From NCBI RefSeq assembly GCF_005893125.1, contig NZ_VCJS01000034.1, positions 1-64,000 of the forward strand: DNA of 64,000 nucleotides, in the 5' to 3' direction. The notes under the pieces were generated by a model. It made no database searches. It was not told where the DNA came from and saw nothing but the letters and a program-made list of their open reading frames with translations. Shown here in pieces: positions 32,525 through 42,132 of this stretch. A program made the position numbers and the translations under genes. Source of the DNA: Nonomuraea basaltis. Lineage in GTDB: Bacteria; Actinomycetota; Actinomycetes; Streptosporangiales; Streptosporangiaceae. Positions within the stretch are counted from its first letter, which is position 1. Each line of letters opens with the position of its first letter.

Positions 32525-34435
32525 GTGGAGTCTGAAATCGCTCAGATCACCCAGCACACCGGCGGCGTGATCGGTATCGCCTGGCTGATGATCGCCTTCC
32601 CGTTGCTGGGAGCGTTCATCCTGCTGGTGTTCAACCGGTTCACGAACCGCTGGGGCCATCTGCTGGGCGTGGCCATGTCCCTCGCCTCGTTCGTCGTGGC
32701 GGTGCTGGCGTTCTTCGAGCTCATAGGGTTGGGGGAGGCGGAGCGTCGCAGGGCAGTGCACCTGTACGAGTTCATCCCCAACATGAAGATCGACATGGGG
32801 CTGCTGATCGACCCGCTGTCGATCAGCTTCGCGCTGCTGATCACCGGTGTCGGGTCGCTGATCCACATCTACTCGATCGGCTACATGTCGCACGACGAGC
32901 ACCGGCGCAGGTTCTTCGCCTACCTGAACCTGTTCGTGGCCGCGATGCTCCTGCTGGTGCTGGCCGACAACTACGTGGGCCTGTTCATCGGCTGGGAGGG
33001 CGTCGGCCTGGCCTCCTACCTGCTGATCGGGTTCTGGCAGTTCAAGCCGTCGGCGGCGGTCGCGGCCAAGAAGGCGTTCGTGGTCAACCGCGTCGGCGAC
33101 TTCGGTCTGCTGGTCGGTATGTTCGTCATCTGGACCTCGTTCGGCTCGCTCGCCTTCAAGGACCTGGACCCGATCACCGCCAGTGGGGAGAACGGCACCA
33201 CGCTGGCCATCGGCCTGCTGCTGCTCCTCGGCGCCTGCGGTAAGTCGGCGCAGCTGCCGCTGCAGTCCTGGCTCCTGGACGCCATGGAGGGCCCGACCCC
33301 CGTGTCGGCCCTGATCCACGCCGCGACCATGGTGACCGCCGGCGTCTATCTGGTGGTCCGCTCCGGGGCGTTCTTCTTCCCCGAGGGCTCGGGCGCCGCG
33401 CTCGCCGTGGCCATCGTCGGGGCGGCCACGCTGCTCGCCGGTGCGATCATCGGTTGTGCGAAGGACGACATCAAGAAGGGCCTGGCCGGTTCGACGATGT
33501 CGCAGATCGGCTACATGATGCTCGGTGCGGGCCTCGGCCCGGCGGGATACGCCTTCGCGATCGGCCACCTGATCACGCACGGCTTCTTCAAGGCCGACCT
33601 GTTCCTCGGTGCCGGCTCGGTCATGCACGGCATGAACGACGAAGTGGACATGAGGAAGTACGGCGGGCTGCGCAAGTTCATGCCGCTGACCTTCGTCACG
33701 TTCTTCATCGGCTACCTGGCGATCATCGGTTTCCCGCTGCTGTCCGGCTACTTCACCAAGGACGGCATCATCGAGACCGCGGTGCACCACCAGCCCGTCC
33801 TGGGCTGGCTGGCCGTGCTCGGCGCCGGCATCACCGGCTTCTACATGTCGCGGATGGTCTTCATGACCTTCTTCGGCCAGAAGCGCTGGGCCGACAACGC
33901 GCACCCGCACGAGTCCCCGCTCGTCATGACCGTGCCGCTGATGATCCTGTCGGTCGGCGCGATCTTCCTCGGTGGCTACCTCGTCCTGGGCGGCACGCTC
34001 TACCGCTTCCTGCGGCCCGCCGTGGGCGGCGAGGTGGAGGCTCCGACCTTCGTGTTCACCAGCACTCCTGGTCTGGCCACCCTGGCGCTCGTCGCCGTGG
34101 GCGCGGCCTTCGCCTGGATGAAGTACGGCCGCGCCGAGGTGCCGGCCGTGCAGCCGCGCGGCTCGTTCGTCACCACGTTCGCCCGCCGCGACCTGTACGG
34201 CGACGCGCTCAACGAGTCGCTCTTCATGCGCCCCGGCCAGTGGCTGACCCGCATCGCGGTGTTCTTCGACAACCGCGGCGTCGACGGGCTCGTCAACGGC
34301 CTGGCCGCGGGGATCGGCGGCAGCTCCGGGCGCCTCCGGCGGATCCAGACGGGCTTCGCCAGAACGTACGCGTTGTCCATCCTGATCGGTGCCGCCCTGC
34401 TGACCGGCGCCCTGCTCCTCGTTGGGACCATCTGA
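32525..34435 (+). CDS. nuoL: NADH-quinone oxidoreductase subunit L
   Basis: 636 aa, GTG start after AAGAGGTGA. Antiporter-like proton-pumping subunit with ~16 TM helices and the lateral C-terminal helix. Key segments: WEGVGLASYLLIGFW (TM5 glutamate), GACGKSAQLPLQSWLLDAME (broken-helix lysine region), TPVSALIHAATMVTAGVYL. Its stop overlaps the nuoM ATG. Confidence 0.97.
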   Translation: MESEIAQITQHTGGVIGIAWLMIAFPLLGAFILLVFNRFTNRWGHLLGVAMSLASFVVAVLAFFELIGLGEAERRRAVHLYEFIPNMKIDMGLLIDPLSISFALLITGVGSLIHIYSIGYMSHDEHRRRFFAYLNLFVAAMLLLVLADNYVGLFIGWEGVGLASYLLIGFWQFKPSAAVAAKKAFVVNRVGDFGLLVGMFVIWTSFGSLAFKDLDPITASGENGTTLAIGLLLLLGACGKSAQLPLQSWLLDAMEGPTPVSALIHAATMVTAGVYLVVRSGAFFFPEGSGAALAVAIVGAATLLAGAIIGCAKDDIKKGLAGSTMSQIGYMMLGAGLGPAGYAFAIGHLITHGFFKADLFLGAGSVMHGMNDEVDMRKYGGLRKFMPLTFVTFFIGYLAIIGFPLLSGYFTKDGIIETAVHHQPVLGWLAVLGAGITGFYMSRMVFMTFFGQKRWADNAHPHESPLVMTVPLMILSVGAIFLGGYLVLGGTLYRFLRPAVGGEVEAPTFVFTSTPGLATLALVAVGAAFAWMKYGRAEVPAVQPRGSFVTTFARRDLYGDALNESLFMRPGQWLTRIAVFFDNRGVDGLVNGLAAGIGGSSGRLRRIQTGFARTYALSILIGAALLTGALLLVGTI

Positions 34436-35994
34436 TGTCACCCTGGCTTCCGATACTCATGGCGGTGCCCGTGGTGGGCGCCATCGTGGTGGCCCTGCTT
34501 CCCAAGGGCAGCGACAAGCTGGCCAAGCAGGTCACGCTCGCGGTCTCGCTGCTGGTGCTGGTGCTCACGGGCGTCATGGCCGCCGGGTTCAACCCGACGG
34601 GCGAGCGCTTCCAGTTCAAGGCCGATCCCGACTGGATCCCGAGCTTCGGCGTGAAGTTCGGGGTCGGCGTCGACGGCGTGGCGCTCGTGCTGATCGCGCT
34701 GTCGGTGGTGCTGGTGCCGATCGTGGTGCTGGCCTCCTGGAACGACGCCGACGGGGTCAAGAGCGCCGACGGCACGCTGATCACGCCCAAGCGGTCGGTG
34801 AAGACGTACTTCTCGCTGCTGCTCGTGCTCGAGACGATGATGATCGGCGTCTTCGCGGCGACCGACATCTTCCTCTTCTACGTCTTCTTCGAAGCCATGC
34901 TGATCCCGATGTACTTCATGATCGGGTCGTACGGCGGCGCCCAGCGGTCCTACGCGGCCGTCAAGTTCCTGCTGTACTCGCTGTTCGGCGGCCTGCTCAT
35001 GCTGGTCGCGGTCATCGGGCTGTACGTGGTCGCGAACAAGCAGACGTTCATGTTCCCCGAGCTGATCGGGGCCATCCAGGACCCGAACATGCAGAAGTGG
35101 CTGTTCGGCGGGTTCTTCATCGCCTTCGCGATCAAGGCGCCGCTGTGGCCGGTGCACACCTGGCTGCCCGACGCGGCCGCGCAGGCTCCGGCCGGGGCCG
35201 CGGTGCTGCTGGTGGGTGTGCTGGACAAGGTCGGCACGTTCGGCATGCTGCGCTTCTGCCTGGAGCTGTTCCCGGACGCGGCCAAGGCGTTCACGATGCC
35301 GATCGTCGTACTGGCGGTCATCAGCATCATCTACGGCGCCATCGTGGCCATCGGGCAGACCGACATGAAGCGGCTCATCGCGTACACGTCGATCTCGCAC
35401 TTCGGCTTCATCGTGCTCGGCGTGTTCGCCATGTCGGAGGTCGCGCAGTCCGGCGCGGCGCTCTACATGGTCAACCACGGCTTCGCCACCGGCGCGCTGT
35501 TCCTGGCCGCGGGGTTCCTCATCGCCAGGCGCGGCTCGCCGTTCATCGGGGACTACGGGGGCGTGCAGAAGGTCGCGCCGGTGCTGGCGGGCTTCTTCCT
35601 GGTCGCCGGTCTGGCCGGGCTCTCGCTGCCCGGGCTGTCGTCGTTCGTGAGCGAGTTCATGGTCATGATCGGGACGTACCAGAGCCCCGCGCACGGCGTA
35701 GGAGCCTTGACGGTGCCCGCGGTGATCGCCGCGGTGGCCGTGGTCCTCGCCGCCGTCTACATCCTGTGGATGGTGCAGCGGGCCATGAACGGGCCGACCG
35801 CCGAGCCGGTCAAGGCGTTCAAGGACCTGAACGCCCGCGAGGTCTGGGTGCTGGCTCCGCTGGTCGCCCTGATCATCGGGTTCGGCTTCTTCCCCAAGCC
35901 GCTGCTCGACGTGATCAACCCGTCCGTGAAAGAGACGGTGGCCAACGTAGATGTGCCGACCTCCACCATCGCTGAGAAGGGGACAGGTCAGTGA
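34435..35994 (+). CDS. nuoM: NADH-quinone oxidoreductase subunit M
   Basis: 519 aa from the ATG at 34435, which overlaps the nuoL stop (TGATG). Antiporter-like subunit with 14 TM helices: VFFEAMLIPMYFMIG holds the TM5 glutamate, then AFAIKAPLWPVHTWLPDA with the pumping lysine, and GQTDMKRLIAYTSISHFGF. It overlaps nuoN by 4 bp. Confidence 0.97.
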   Translation: MSPWLPILMAVPVVGAIVVALLPKGSDKLAKQVTLAVSLLVLVLTGVMAAGFNPTGERFQFKADPDWIPSFGVKFGVGVDGVALVLIALSVVLVPIVVLASWNDADGVKSADGTLITPKRSVKTYFSLLLVLETMMIGVFAATDIFLFYVFFEAMLIPMYFMIGSYGGAQRSYAAVKFLLYSLFGGLLMLVAVIGLYVVANKQTFMFPELIGAIQDPNMQKWLFGGFFIAFAIKAPLWPVHTWLPDAAAQAPAGAAVLLVGVLDKVGTFGMLRFCLELFPDAAKAFTMPIVVLAVISIIYGAIVAIGQTDMKRLIAYTSISHFGFIVLGVFAMSEVAQSGAALYMVNHGFATGALFLAAGFLIARRGSPFIGDYGGVQKVAPVLAGFFLVAGLAGLSLPGLSSFVSEFMVMIGTYQSPAHGVGALTVPAVIAAVAVVLAAVYILWMVQRAMNGPTAEPVKAFKDLNAREVWVLAPLVALIIGFGFFPKPLLDVINPSVKETVANVDVPTSTIAEKGTGQ

Positions 35995-37583
35995 ACCCCG
36001 TCATTGAAGCGCCGACGATCGAGTACGGCACGCTGGCGCCGCTGCTGGTGGTGTTCGGCGCGGCCATCATCGGCGTGCTCGTCGAGGCGTTCGCGCCGCG
36101 CTACCTGCGCAAGCCGATCCACGTACCGCTCACCCTGCTGAGCCTGTTCGGCGCGTTCGCGCTGGTCCTGCTGCAGGTGCTGCGCGGCCAGGTGCCCACC
36201 ACGCCCTCCGCCATGGGCGCGATCGCGGTGGACGGGCCCTCGCTGTTCCTCTGGGGCGTCATCCTCGTCCTGTCGTTCGTCTGCGTGCTGCTGATCAACG
36301 ATGAGGGCCACTTCGTCGCCTCCGCCGCGGCCGTGCCGGGCAGCGCCGACGAGGAGGAGGCCGAGAGCGTGAGCGGCGGCGCCGGGCACACCGAGGTGTA
36401 CCCGCTGGTGCTGTTCGCGGTCGGCGGCATGCTGCTGTTCCCGGCCTCGCACGACCTGCTGATGATGTTCGTCGCCCTCGAGGTCATGTCGCTGCCGCTC
36501 TACCTGCTGTGCGGCCTGGCCCGCCGGCGCCGCCTGCTGTCGCAGGAGGCGTCCATGAAGTACTTCCTGCTGGGCGCGTTCTCCTCGGCGTTCTTCCTGT
36601 ACGGCACCGCGATGGTCTACGGGTACGCGGGCACCGTCTCGCTCCCCGGCATCAACCAGGCCATGTCTGCGGGCTCCGGGCTCGACCCGCTGCTGATGAT
36701 CGGGTTCTCGATGCTCGGCGTGGGCCTGCTGTTCAAGATCGGCGCGGCGCCGTTCCAGGCCTGGAAGCCGGACGTCTACCAGGGCGCTCCGACGCCCATC
36801 ACCGCGCTCATGGCCTCGGGCACGCTCGTCGCGGCAATCGGTGCGGTGCTGCGGGTGTTCTGGGTGGGGCTCGGCAACCTCGACTGGAACTGGCGGCCGA
36901 TCATCTGGGGCGTGGCCGCGCTGACCATGATCGTCGGTTCGGTCCTGGCGATCACGCAGACCGAGATCAAGCGGATGCTCGCCTACTCGTCCATCGCGCA
37001 CGCGGGCTTCCTGCTCGTCGGCGTGATGGCCACGTTCGGCTCCGCCCCGCAGAACGCCGACTCACTGAAGGCGATCCTGTTTTACCTGGCGGTCTACAGC
37101 GTCACCACGGTCGGCGCGTTCGCGGTGGTCACGCTGATCCGCGACCCGGGCGGCGAGGCGGGGCACCTGTCGCGCTGGGCCGGGCTCGGCAAGCGTGCCC
37201 CGGTGCTGGCCGGCGTGTTCGCCTTCTTCCTGCTGGCCTTCGCCGGCATCCCGCTGACGAGCGGCTTCTTCGGCAAGTACGCGATTTTCGTGGCCGCGGT
37301 CAGCAGCGGCACGCAGCCCGGCGACTCGATGGGCGGCTGGATGGCCGGCCTGGTCGTCGTGGGCGTGGTGGCCTCCGCGATCGCGGCGTTCTTCTACGTA
37401 CGCGTGATCGTGCTGATGTTCTTCAGCGAGCCCGCGGCCGACGGCCCGGCGATCGCGGTGCCCAGTATGGGGACCGTGGCCGTCATCGCAGTTTCGCTGC
37501 TGGTTACCGTAGGGGTGGGGCTCTATCCGGACTCCATGCTCGGTGTTGCCAGAGACGCTGCCAGCGGCCTGTTCATTAGATAA
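35991..37583 (+). CDS. nuoN: NADH-quinone oxidoreductase subunit N
   Basis: 530 aa, GTG start. Third antiporter-like subunit: FVALEVMSLPLYLLCGLARR, GLLFKIGAAPFQAWKPDVYQ, TEIKRMLAYSSIAHAGFLLV. The loop after residue 110 (DEEEAESVSGGAGH) is acidic and variable. Last nuo gene; the polyprenyl synthase gene follows after 12 bp, so it is probably on the same transcript. Confidence 0.97.
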   Translation: MNPVIEAPTIEYGTLAPLLVVFGAAIIGVLVEAFAPRYLRKPIHVPLTLLSLFGAFALVLLQVLRGQVPTTPSAMGAIAVDGPSLFLWGVILVLSFVCVLLINDEGHFVASAAAVPGSADEEEAESVSGGAGHTEVYPLVLFAVGGMLLFPASHDLLMMFVALEVMSLPLYLLCGLARRRRLLSQEASMKYFLLGAFSSAFFLYGTAMVYGYAGTVSLPGINQAMSAGSGLDPLLMIGFSMLGVGLLFKIGAAPFQAWKPDVYQGAPTPITALMASGTLVAAIGAVLRVFWVGLGNLDWNWRPIIWGVAALTMIVGSVLAITQTEIKRMLAYSSIAHAGFLLVGVMATFGSAPQNADSLKAILFYLAVYSVTTVGAFAVVTLIRDPGGEAGHLSRWAGLGKRAPVLAGVFAFFLLAFAGIPLTSGFFGKYAIFVAAVSSGTQPGDSMGGWMAGLVVVGVVASAIAAFFYVRVIVLMFFSEPAADGPAIAVPSMGTVAVIAVSLLVTVGVGLYPDSMLGVARDAASGLFIR

Positions 37584-37595
37584 GGGGATCTCTCT

Positions 37596-38585
37596 ATGTC
37601 TGCGCCTCCCGTGGTTGACCTTCCCATTGAGGACGAGCGGTTGGCGCAGGACGTGGCCACCGGTCTGGCTGCGGTGGAGAAGCTCCTGCGCTCGTCGGTG
37701 GAGAGCGAGGACGCCTTCGTCACGGAGGCGTCCAAGCACCTCATCGAGGCCGGCGGCAAGCGGTTCCGTACGCTGATGGTGCTGCTGGCCGCCCAGTTCG
37801 GCGACCCGTCCGCGCCGGGTGTGGTGCCCGGCGCGGTGGTCATCGAGCTGACCCACCTGGGCTCGCTCTACCACGACGACGTCATGGACGAGGCCCCGGT
37901 ACGCCGGGGCTCCCCGTCCGCGAACGCCCGGTGGGACAACACCGTGGCCATCCTCACCGGCGACTACCTGTTCGCCCAGGCCTCCGACATCCTGGCCGAC
38001 CTCGGTCCGGACCTGATCCGCATCCAGGCGCAGACGTTCTCCCGCCTCGTCCAGGGCCAGATCCGCGAGACCGTCGGTCCGCGCGACGACGAGGACCCGA
38101 TCGCCCACTACCTCAGCGTCCTGGCCGACAAGACGGGCTCTCTGATCGCCGCGTCCGGCCGCTTCGGCGCGCTGCTGTCGGGCGCTCCGGCGGACGTCGA
38201 GGAGCGGCTCAGCCGCGCGTGCGAGGCCATCGGGGTGGCCTTTCAGCTCGGGGACGACCTGCTCGACGTGGCCTCCACCGGCATCCAGTCGGGCAAGACC
38301 CCGGGCACGGACCTGCGCGAGGGCGTCAAGACCCTCCCGGTCCTGTACGCCCTCGCGGCCGGCGATTCGCCTCGCCTGACGTCGCTGCTGTCGGGCCCGG
38401 TGGCCGAGGAGGACGTGGACGAGGCGCTGACCCTGCTGCGTGCGCACCCGGCGATGGCCAGGGCGCGGGCGGAGCTGAAGGCGTGGGTGGACCGGGCCCG
38501 TGCCGACATTTCCGGTCTGCCCGACATCCCCGCCAGGACCGCATTTTTGGCGCTATGTGACTACGTGGTCGAGCGTTCCGGCTGA
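37596..38585 (+). CDS. Long-chain trans-polyprenyl diphosphate synthase (menaquinone side chain)
   Basis: 329 aa. Both Asp-rich motifs of trans-isoprenyl synthases are present: DDVMD (D94-D98) and DDLLD in FQLGDDLLDVAS, plus GGKRFRTL that binds isopentenyl diphosphate. The residues before the first motif (SLYHDDVMD) lack the bulky pair that limits chain length in FPP synthases, which fits a heptaprenyl-to-nonaprenyl product (inference). The position behind nuoN, and menG/menJ upstream, indicates a role in making the menaquinone tail. Its end overlaps rarD by 33 bp on the other strand. Confidence 0.88.
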   Translation: MSAPPVVDLPIEDERLAQDVATGLAAVEKLLRSSVESEDAFVTEASKHLIEAGGKRFRTLMVLLAAQFGDPSAPGVVPGAVVIELTHLGSLYHDDVMDEAPVRRGSPSANARWDNTVAILTGDYLFAQASDILADLGPDLIRIQAQTFSRLVQGQIRETVGPRDDEDPIAHYLSVLADKTGSLIAASGRFGALLSGAPADVEERLSRACEAIGVAFQLGDDLLDVASTGIQSGKTPGTDLREGVKTLPVLYALAAGDSPRLTSLLSGPVAEEDVDEALTLLRAHPAMARARAELKAWVDRARADISGLPDIPARTAFLALCDYVVERSG

Positions 38586-39476
38586 TTTCCTGACCCGGGC
38601 GGCTTTGCGGGCCGTCCGGAAGCTGTCGTACGTGAAGATCGCCAAGGCCAGCCAGACGATCGCGAACCCCATCCACCGGCTGGACGGCATGGTCTCCTTG
38701 GCGATCAGCACGCCGCACGCGAACTGCAGGACCGGCGCGATGTACTGCAGCAGCCCCATCGTGCTCAGCGGCACCCGGATCGCGGCCGCCCCGAAGCAGA
38801 TCAGCGGCACGGCAGTGATGATGCCGGCCCCGACGAGCAACATGGCATGCCCGACCCCGTGGTTCGGGAAGGTCGACTCCCCGCTCGCCTGCAGGAAGAT
38901 CAGATATCCCAGCGCGGGGAGGAGCAGCACCAGCGTCTCCACGGCGAGACTCTCGGTCGCCGCCACGTTGGCCCGCTTCTTGACCAGCCCGTACACTCCG
39001 AAGCTCACCGCCAGCGTCAGCGCGATCCACGGCAGCCGCCCGTAGTCGAGCGTCAGCACGAGCACCGCGACCGCCCCGGCCCCGACGGCCGCCCATTGCA
39101 GCGGGCGCAGCCGCTCGCGCAGCAGCACCACGCCGAACAGCACGCTGACCAGCGGATTGATGAAGTACCCCAGCGCGCTCTCCACGATGTGCCCCGTGTT
39201 GACCGCGTAGATGTAGGTGCCCCAGTTGAGCGTGACGACGATGGCGGCGACCGTCAGCAGTGCCAGCTTCCTGGGTTGCCTGGCCAGCTCCCGGAACCAG
39301 GACCAGTGCCTGCGCACGGCGAGGGCGGCGACGACGGCGACCAGCGACCACACCATCCGGTGGGCGAGGATCTCGACGGCTCCGGAGGGTTTGAGCAGCG
39401 GCCAGTAGAGGGGGAACAGCCCCCACATTGTGTAGGCGGCGATCCCGTACAACACGCCACGCCGAGAGTCAGGCAT
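38553..39476 (-). CDS. rarD: RarD-type EamA permease
   Basis: 307 aa, ten predicted TM helices. N-terminal RGVLYGIAAYTMWGLFPLYW and VEILAHRMVWSLV are hallmarks of RarD (chloramphenicol-sensitivity protein family), followed by NWGTYIYAVNTGHIVESALG and YFINPLVSVLFGVVLL. Transport substrate unknown despite the name. Convergent with the polyprenyl synthase gene, overlapping its last 33 bp. Confidence 0.9.
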   Translation of the reverse strand: MPDSRRGVLYGIAAYTMWGLFPLYWPLLKPSGAVEILAHRMVWSLVAVVAALAVRRHWSWFRELARQPRKLALLTVAAIVVTLNWGTYIYAVNTGHIVESALGYFINPLVSVLFGVVLLRERLRPLQWAAVGAGAVAVLVLTLDYGRLPWIALTLAVSFGVYGLVKKRANVAATESLAVETLVLLLPALGYLIFLQASGESTFPNHGVGHAMLLVGAGIITAVPLICFGAAAIRVPLSTMGLLQYIAPVLQFACGVLIAKETMPSSRWMGFAIVWLALAIFTYDSFRTARKAARVRKSAGTLDHVVT

Positions 39477-39598
39477 GTGGCCTATCTTCGCCCATTACCA
39501 CCTTTAACCACAAATCTCCTTCTCTGCATGGAAATGTGTAGACCTACTTAAGCGTTGCGGTCTATGTACCCTGGGAAGAGACCTATGGAGGTAGTGCT

Positions 39599-40261
39599 AT
39601 GGGCTGGCTGTTCGGCGGCAACAAGACATCGATGGTCCGACCTGAGGACGCTCTCCCGGGTCGCACGGAGACCATGCCCGTGCCGGCCCGTCACGCGGTC
39701 CTCGACGCCCCGCTCGCCCCGCCGTACCCCTCCGGACTGGAGGTCGCCGACTTCGGCCTGGGCTGCTTCTGGGGGGCCGAGCGCAAGTTCTGGCAGACGC
39801 CCGGGGTCGTCACGACGGCGGTCGGGTATCAGGGCGGATACACCACCAACCCGACGTACGAAGAGGTCTGCAGCGGGCTGACGGGGCACGCGGAGGTCGT
39901 GCGGGTCGTCTTCGACCCGGCGAAGGTGTCGTACGAGGAGCTGCTGCGGGTCTTCTGGGAGGCCCACAACCCCACGCAGGGGATGCGGCAGGGGAACGAC
40001 GTGGGGACGCAGTATCGGTCGGCGATCTACTACCACTCGGCGGAGCAGCAGAAGGCGGCGGAGGCGTCGCGGGACGCGTACCAGCGGGTGCTGAAGACGG
40101 CCGGATACGGCGAGATCTCCACGGAGATGGCGGAGGCAGGTCCGTTCTACTTCGCCGAGGAGTATCACCAGCAGTATCTTCACCGCAACATTAACGGCTA
40201 CTGCGGGATCGGCGGGACGGGCGTGGCCTGTCCGGTCGGCCTGACCTCCGGCGAGGCGTAG
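39599..40261 (+). CDS. msrA: Peptide methionine sulfoxide reductase MsrA
   Basis: 220 aa. It reduces methionine-S-sulfoxide in proteins and free methionine. The catalytic cysteine is C56 in GLGCFWGAE. Other family markers are TAVGYQGGYTTNPTYEEVCSG, GHAEVVRVVFDP, EAHNPTQGMRQGNDVGTQYRS and the resolving cysteines in NGYCGIGGTGVACPV. GGAGG precedes the ATG by 9 nt. A 3' stub of a second msrA is found at 53078-53152. Confidence 0.96.
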   Translation: MGWLFGGNKTSMVRPEDALPGRTETMPVPARHAVLDAPLAPPYPSGLEVADFGLGCFWGAERKFWQTPGVVTTAVGYQGGYTTNPTYEEVCSGLTGHAEVVRVVFDPAKVSYEELLRVFWEAHNPTQGMRQGNDVGTQYRSAIYYHSAEQQKAAEASRDAYQRVLKTAGYGEISTEMAEAGPFYFAEEYHQQYLHRNINGYCGIGGTGVACPVGLTSGEA

Positions 40262-40300
40262 ACCTGCACCCTCCCCGCCGGTTGCTGAGCATCCGTCGAG

Positions 40301-41218
40301 TCATTCTTTCACCGACCCGGCGGTGAGGCCGGCGACGATTCGCCGTTGCAGGAGTAGCACGAGCGCGATCACCGGGACCATGACGATCAGGGATGCCGCC
40401 ATCTCATCGCCCCAGGGGATCGTGTACGCGCTGGACTGCGCGCCGATGTTGGAGATCACGACCGGCACGGTCCAGTTGCTGCTGTCCGACACGAAGGAGA
40501 GCGCGAACAGGTACTCGTTCCATGCCGCGATGATGGCGAGGATCGACGTGGCCGCCAGGCCGGGAGCGGCCAACGGCATCATGATGCGCCAGAAGGTCTG
40601 CATCGGGGATGCGCCGTCGATGTATGCGGCTTCTTCGAGTTCGTGGGGCAGTTGCTGGAAAAAACTGGCCAAGGTCCACACGGTGAAGGGCAGGATGAAG
40701 ATCAGATAGGTGATGATCAGCGCGGGCAGTGTGTTGTACAGGTTCGTGGCCGTCAGCATCTTGTACAGCGAGCCGAGGATGGCGATGTTGGGGAACATCG
40801 ACATCGCCAAGATGATGTAGCGCATCATGCTGCGACCGCGGAAGCGGAACCGGCCCAGAGCGTAGGCCGCGAACGCGCCCAGAAAAATGGAGATCACCGT
40901 GACGGACACGCCGACGATCACCGAGTTGATGATGCTCTGCATGAAGCGCGGGTCGCTGAGGGCGTTGTTGAAATGCTGAATCGTGAATTCCTGCGGCACG
41001 TAGGCCGCAGGGGTCGCGTAGATCTCCCGATCTGGTGAAAGAGCTGTCTTCGCGGCCCAGTAGACGGGGAAGAGCAGGAAGACCGCGATCGCGAGGACGA
41101 GCAGGTACAACAGCACTCGCCGTACCCAAGCGGCAGGTGTTCGCCCATGCCAGAGCCGGACCCGGTGCCTCGTCTGCTTCCTCATGGTCGGGATCTGTGG
41201 GATCAGGGTGTTGGTCAC
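40301..41218 (-). CDS. Carbohydrate ABC transporter permease (MalG type)
   Basis: 305 aa from the GTG at 41218, which overlaps the stop of the upstream permease; an ATG 11 codons in (MRKQTRHRV) is possible. Six TM helices. The EAA loop reads EEAAYIDGASPMQTFWRIMMPLAAPGLA (split: EEAAYIDGASP then MQTFWRIMMP), typical of CUT1 sugar importers. It pairs with the permease and lipoprotein encoded upstream. No ATPase gene is in the cluster, so a shared MsiK-type ATPase probably energises the system (inference from actinomycete CUT1 systems). Confidence 0.92.
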   Translation of the reverse strand: MTNTLIPQIPTMRKQTRHRVRLWHGRTPAAWVRRVLLYLLVLAIAVFLLFPVYWAAKTALSPDREIYATPAAYVPQEFTIQHFNNALSDPRFMQSIINSVIVGVSVTVISIFLGAFAAYALGRFRFRGRSMMRYIILAMSMFPNIAILGSLYKMLTATNLYNTLPALIITYLIFILPFTVWTLASFFQQLPHELEEAAYIDGASPMQTFWRIMMPLAAPGLAATSILAIIAAWNEYLFALSFVSDSSNWTVPVVISNIGAQSSAYTIPWGDEMAASLIVMVPVIALVLLLQRRIVAGLTAGSVKE

Positions 41219-42132
41219 TTGTTGTTCATCCTCGCGTTCAGGCCCACGTACATCGTGATGAAGACGGCGATGAGCAGCATGGCGGCGACGCTGATCGCCG
41301 AGCCGTAGCCTGCCTTGCCGAAGTCGACGATGTTCTGCTCGATGTAGATCGACATCGTGGTGGTGTCTGCTCGTGCGCCGAAGAGCACGTAGAACACGTC
41401 GAACACGCGCAGTGCGTCCAGACTGCGGAAGACCAGTGCGACCAGCAGTGCGGGCCGAAGCTGCGGCAGCGTGATGGAGAAGAACCGCCGGACCGGTCCC
41501 GCTCCATCCACCTGCGCGGCCTCCTGAGTGTCGCGCGAAATGGATTGCAGCCCGGCCAGCAGCAGGAGCGCCATGAACGGCGTCGTCTTCCATATGTCGA
41601 TCGCCGAGACCGACAGCAGCGCGGCCGTACGGGTGCCGAAGAAGTCGAACGGCTCACTGGCCAGGTGCAACTTGTCGACGAGCAAATCGTTGAAGACGCC
41701 GTAGCTCTGGTTGAACATCAACTTCCAGATGCTCGCCGAGATCACATTGATGATCGCGAACGGAACCAGCAACAGTGCCCGCATGATTCCACGACCGATG
41801 AAGACGCTGTGCAACGTCAGCGCGAGAATCATTCCCAGCACGACCTCGACCGCGACCGTGATCACCGAGAACTCGATCGTGATCCAGACCGAGGACCAGA
41901 AGGCCGCGTCCTCCAGCAGGGTCGTGTAGTTACCCAGGCCGATCCAACTGGAGGTGCCGCCGAAGGTGTCGTTGGTGAAGCTGCGGTAGATCGTGGTGAT
42001 GGCCGGGTACAACGCCACCACAGCCGCCACGGCCAGGCTGGGAGCCAGCAGGATCCAGGCGAGCCGAGCCTGTTGCGCGGCGAGGCCGGCGCTCGAGTGA
42101 CGAGCGCGGCCGGAGCGTCGCGGAGCCGTCAT
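41215..42132 (-). CDS. Carbohydrate ABC transporter permease (MalF/UgpA type)
   Basis: 305 aa, ATG coupled to the stop of the solute-binding protein gene. Six TM helices; N-terminal LAWILLAPSLAVAAVVALYP and SFTNDTFGG are common in CUT1 permeases. The EAA loop is TQEAAQVDGAGPVRRFFSITLP. A basic N-terminus (RRSGRARHSS) sits in the cytosol. Partner of the MalG-type permease. Confidence 0.92.
   Translation of the reverse strand: MTAPRRSGRARHSSAGLAAQQARLAWILLAPSLAVAAVVALYPAITTIYRSFTNDTFGGTSSWIGLGNYTTLLEDAAFWSSVWITIEFSVITVAVEVVLGMILALTLHSVFIGRGIMRALLLVPFAIINVISASIWKLMFNQSYGVFNDLLVDKLHLASEPFDFFGTRTAALLSVSAIDIWKTTPFMALLLLAGLQSISRDTQEAAQVDGAGPVRRFFSITLPQLRPALLVALVFRSLDALRVFDVFYVLFGARADTTTMSIYIEQNIVDFGKAGYGSAISVAAMLLIAVFITMYVGLNARMNNK

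Noticed and set aside
40262..40300. Possible tRNA or terminator between msrA and the ABC permease gene
   Set aside because: Only 39 bp, with no stable stem found.
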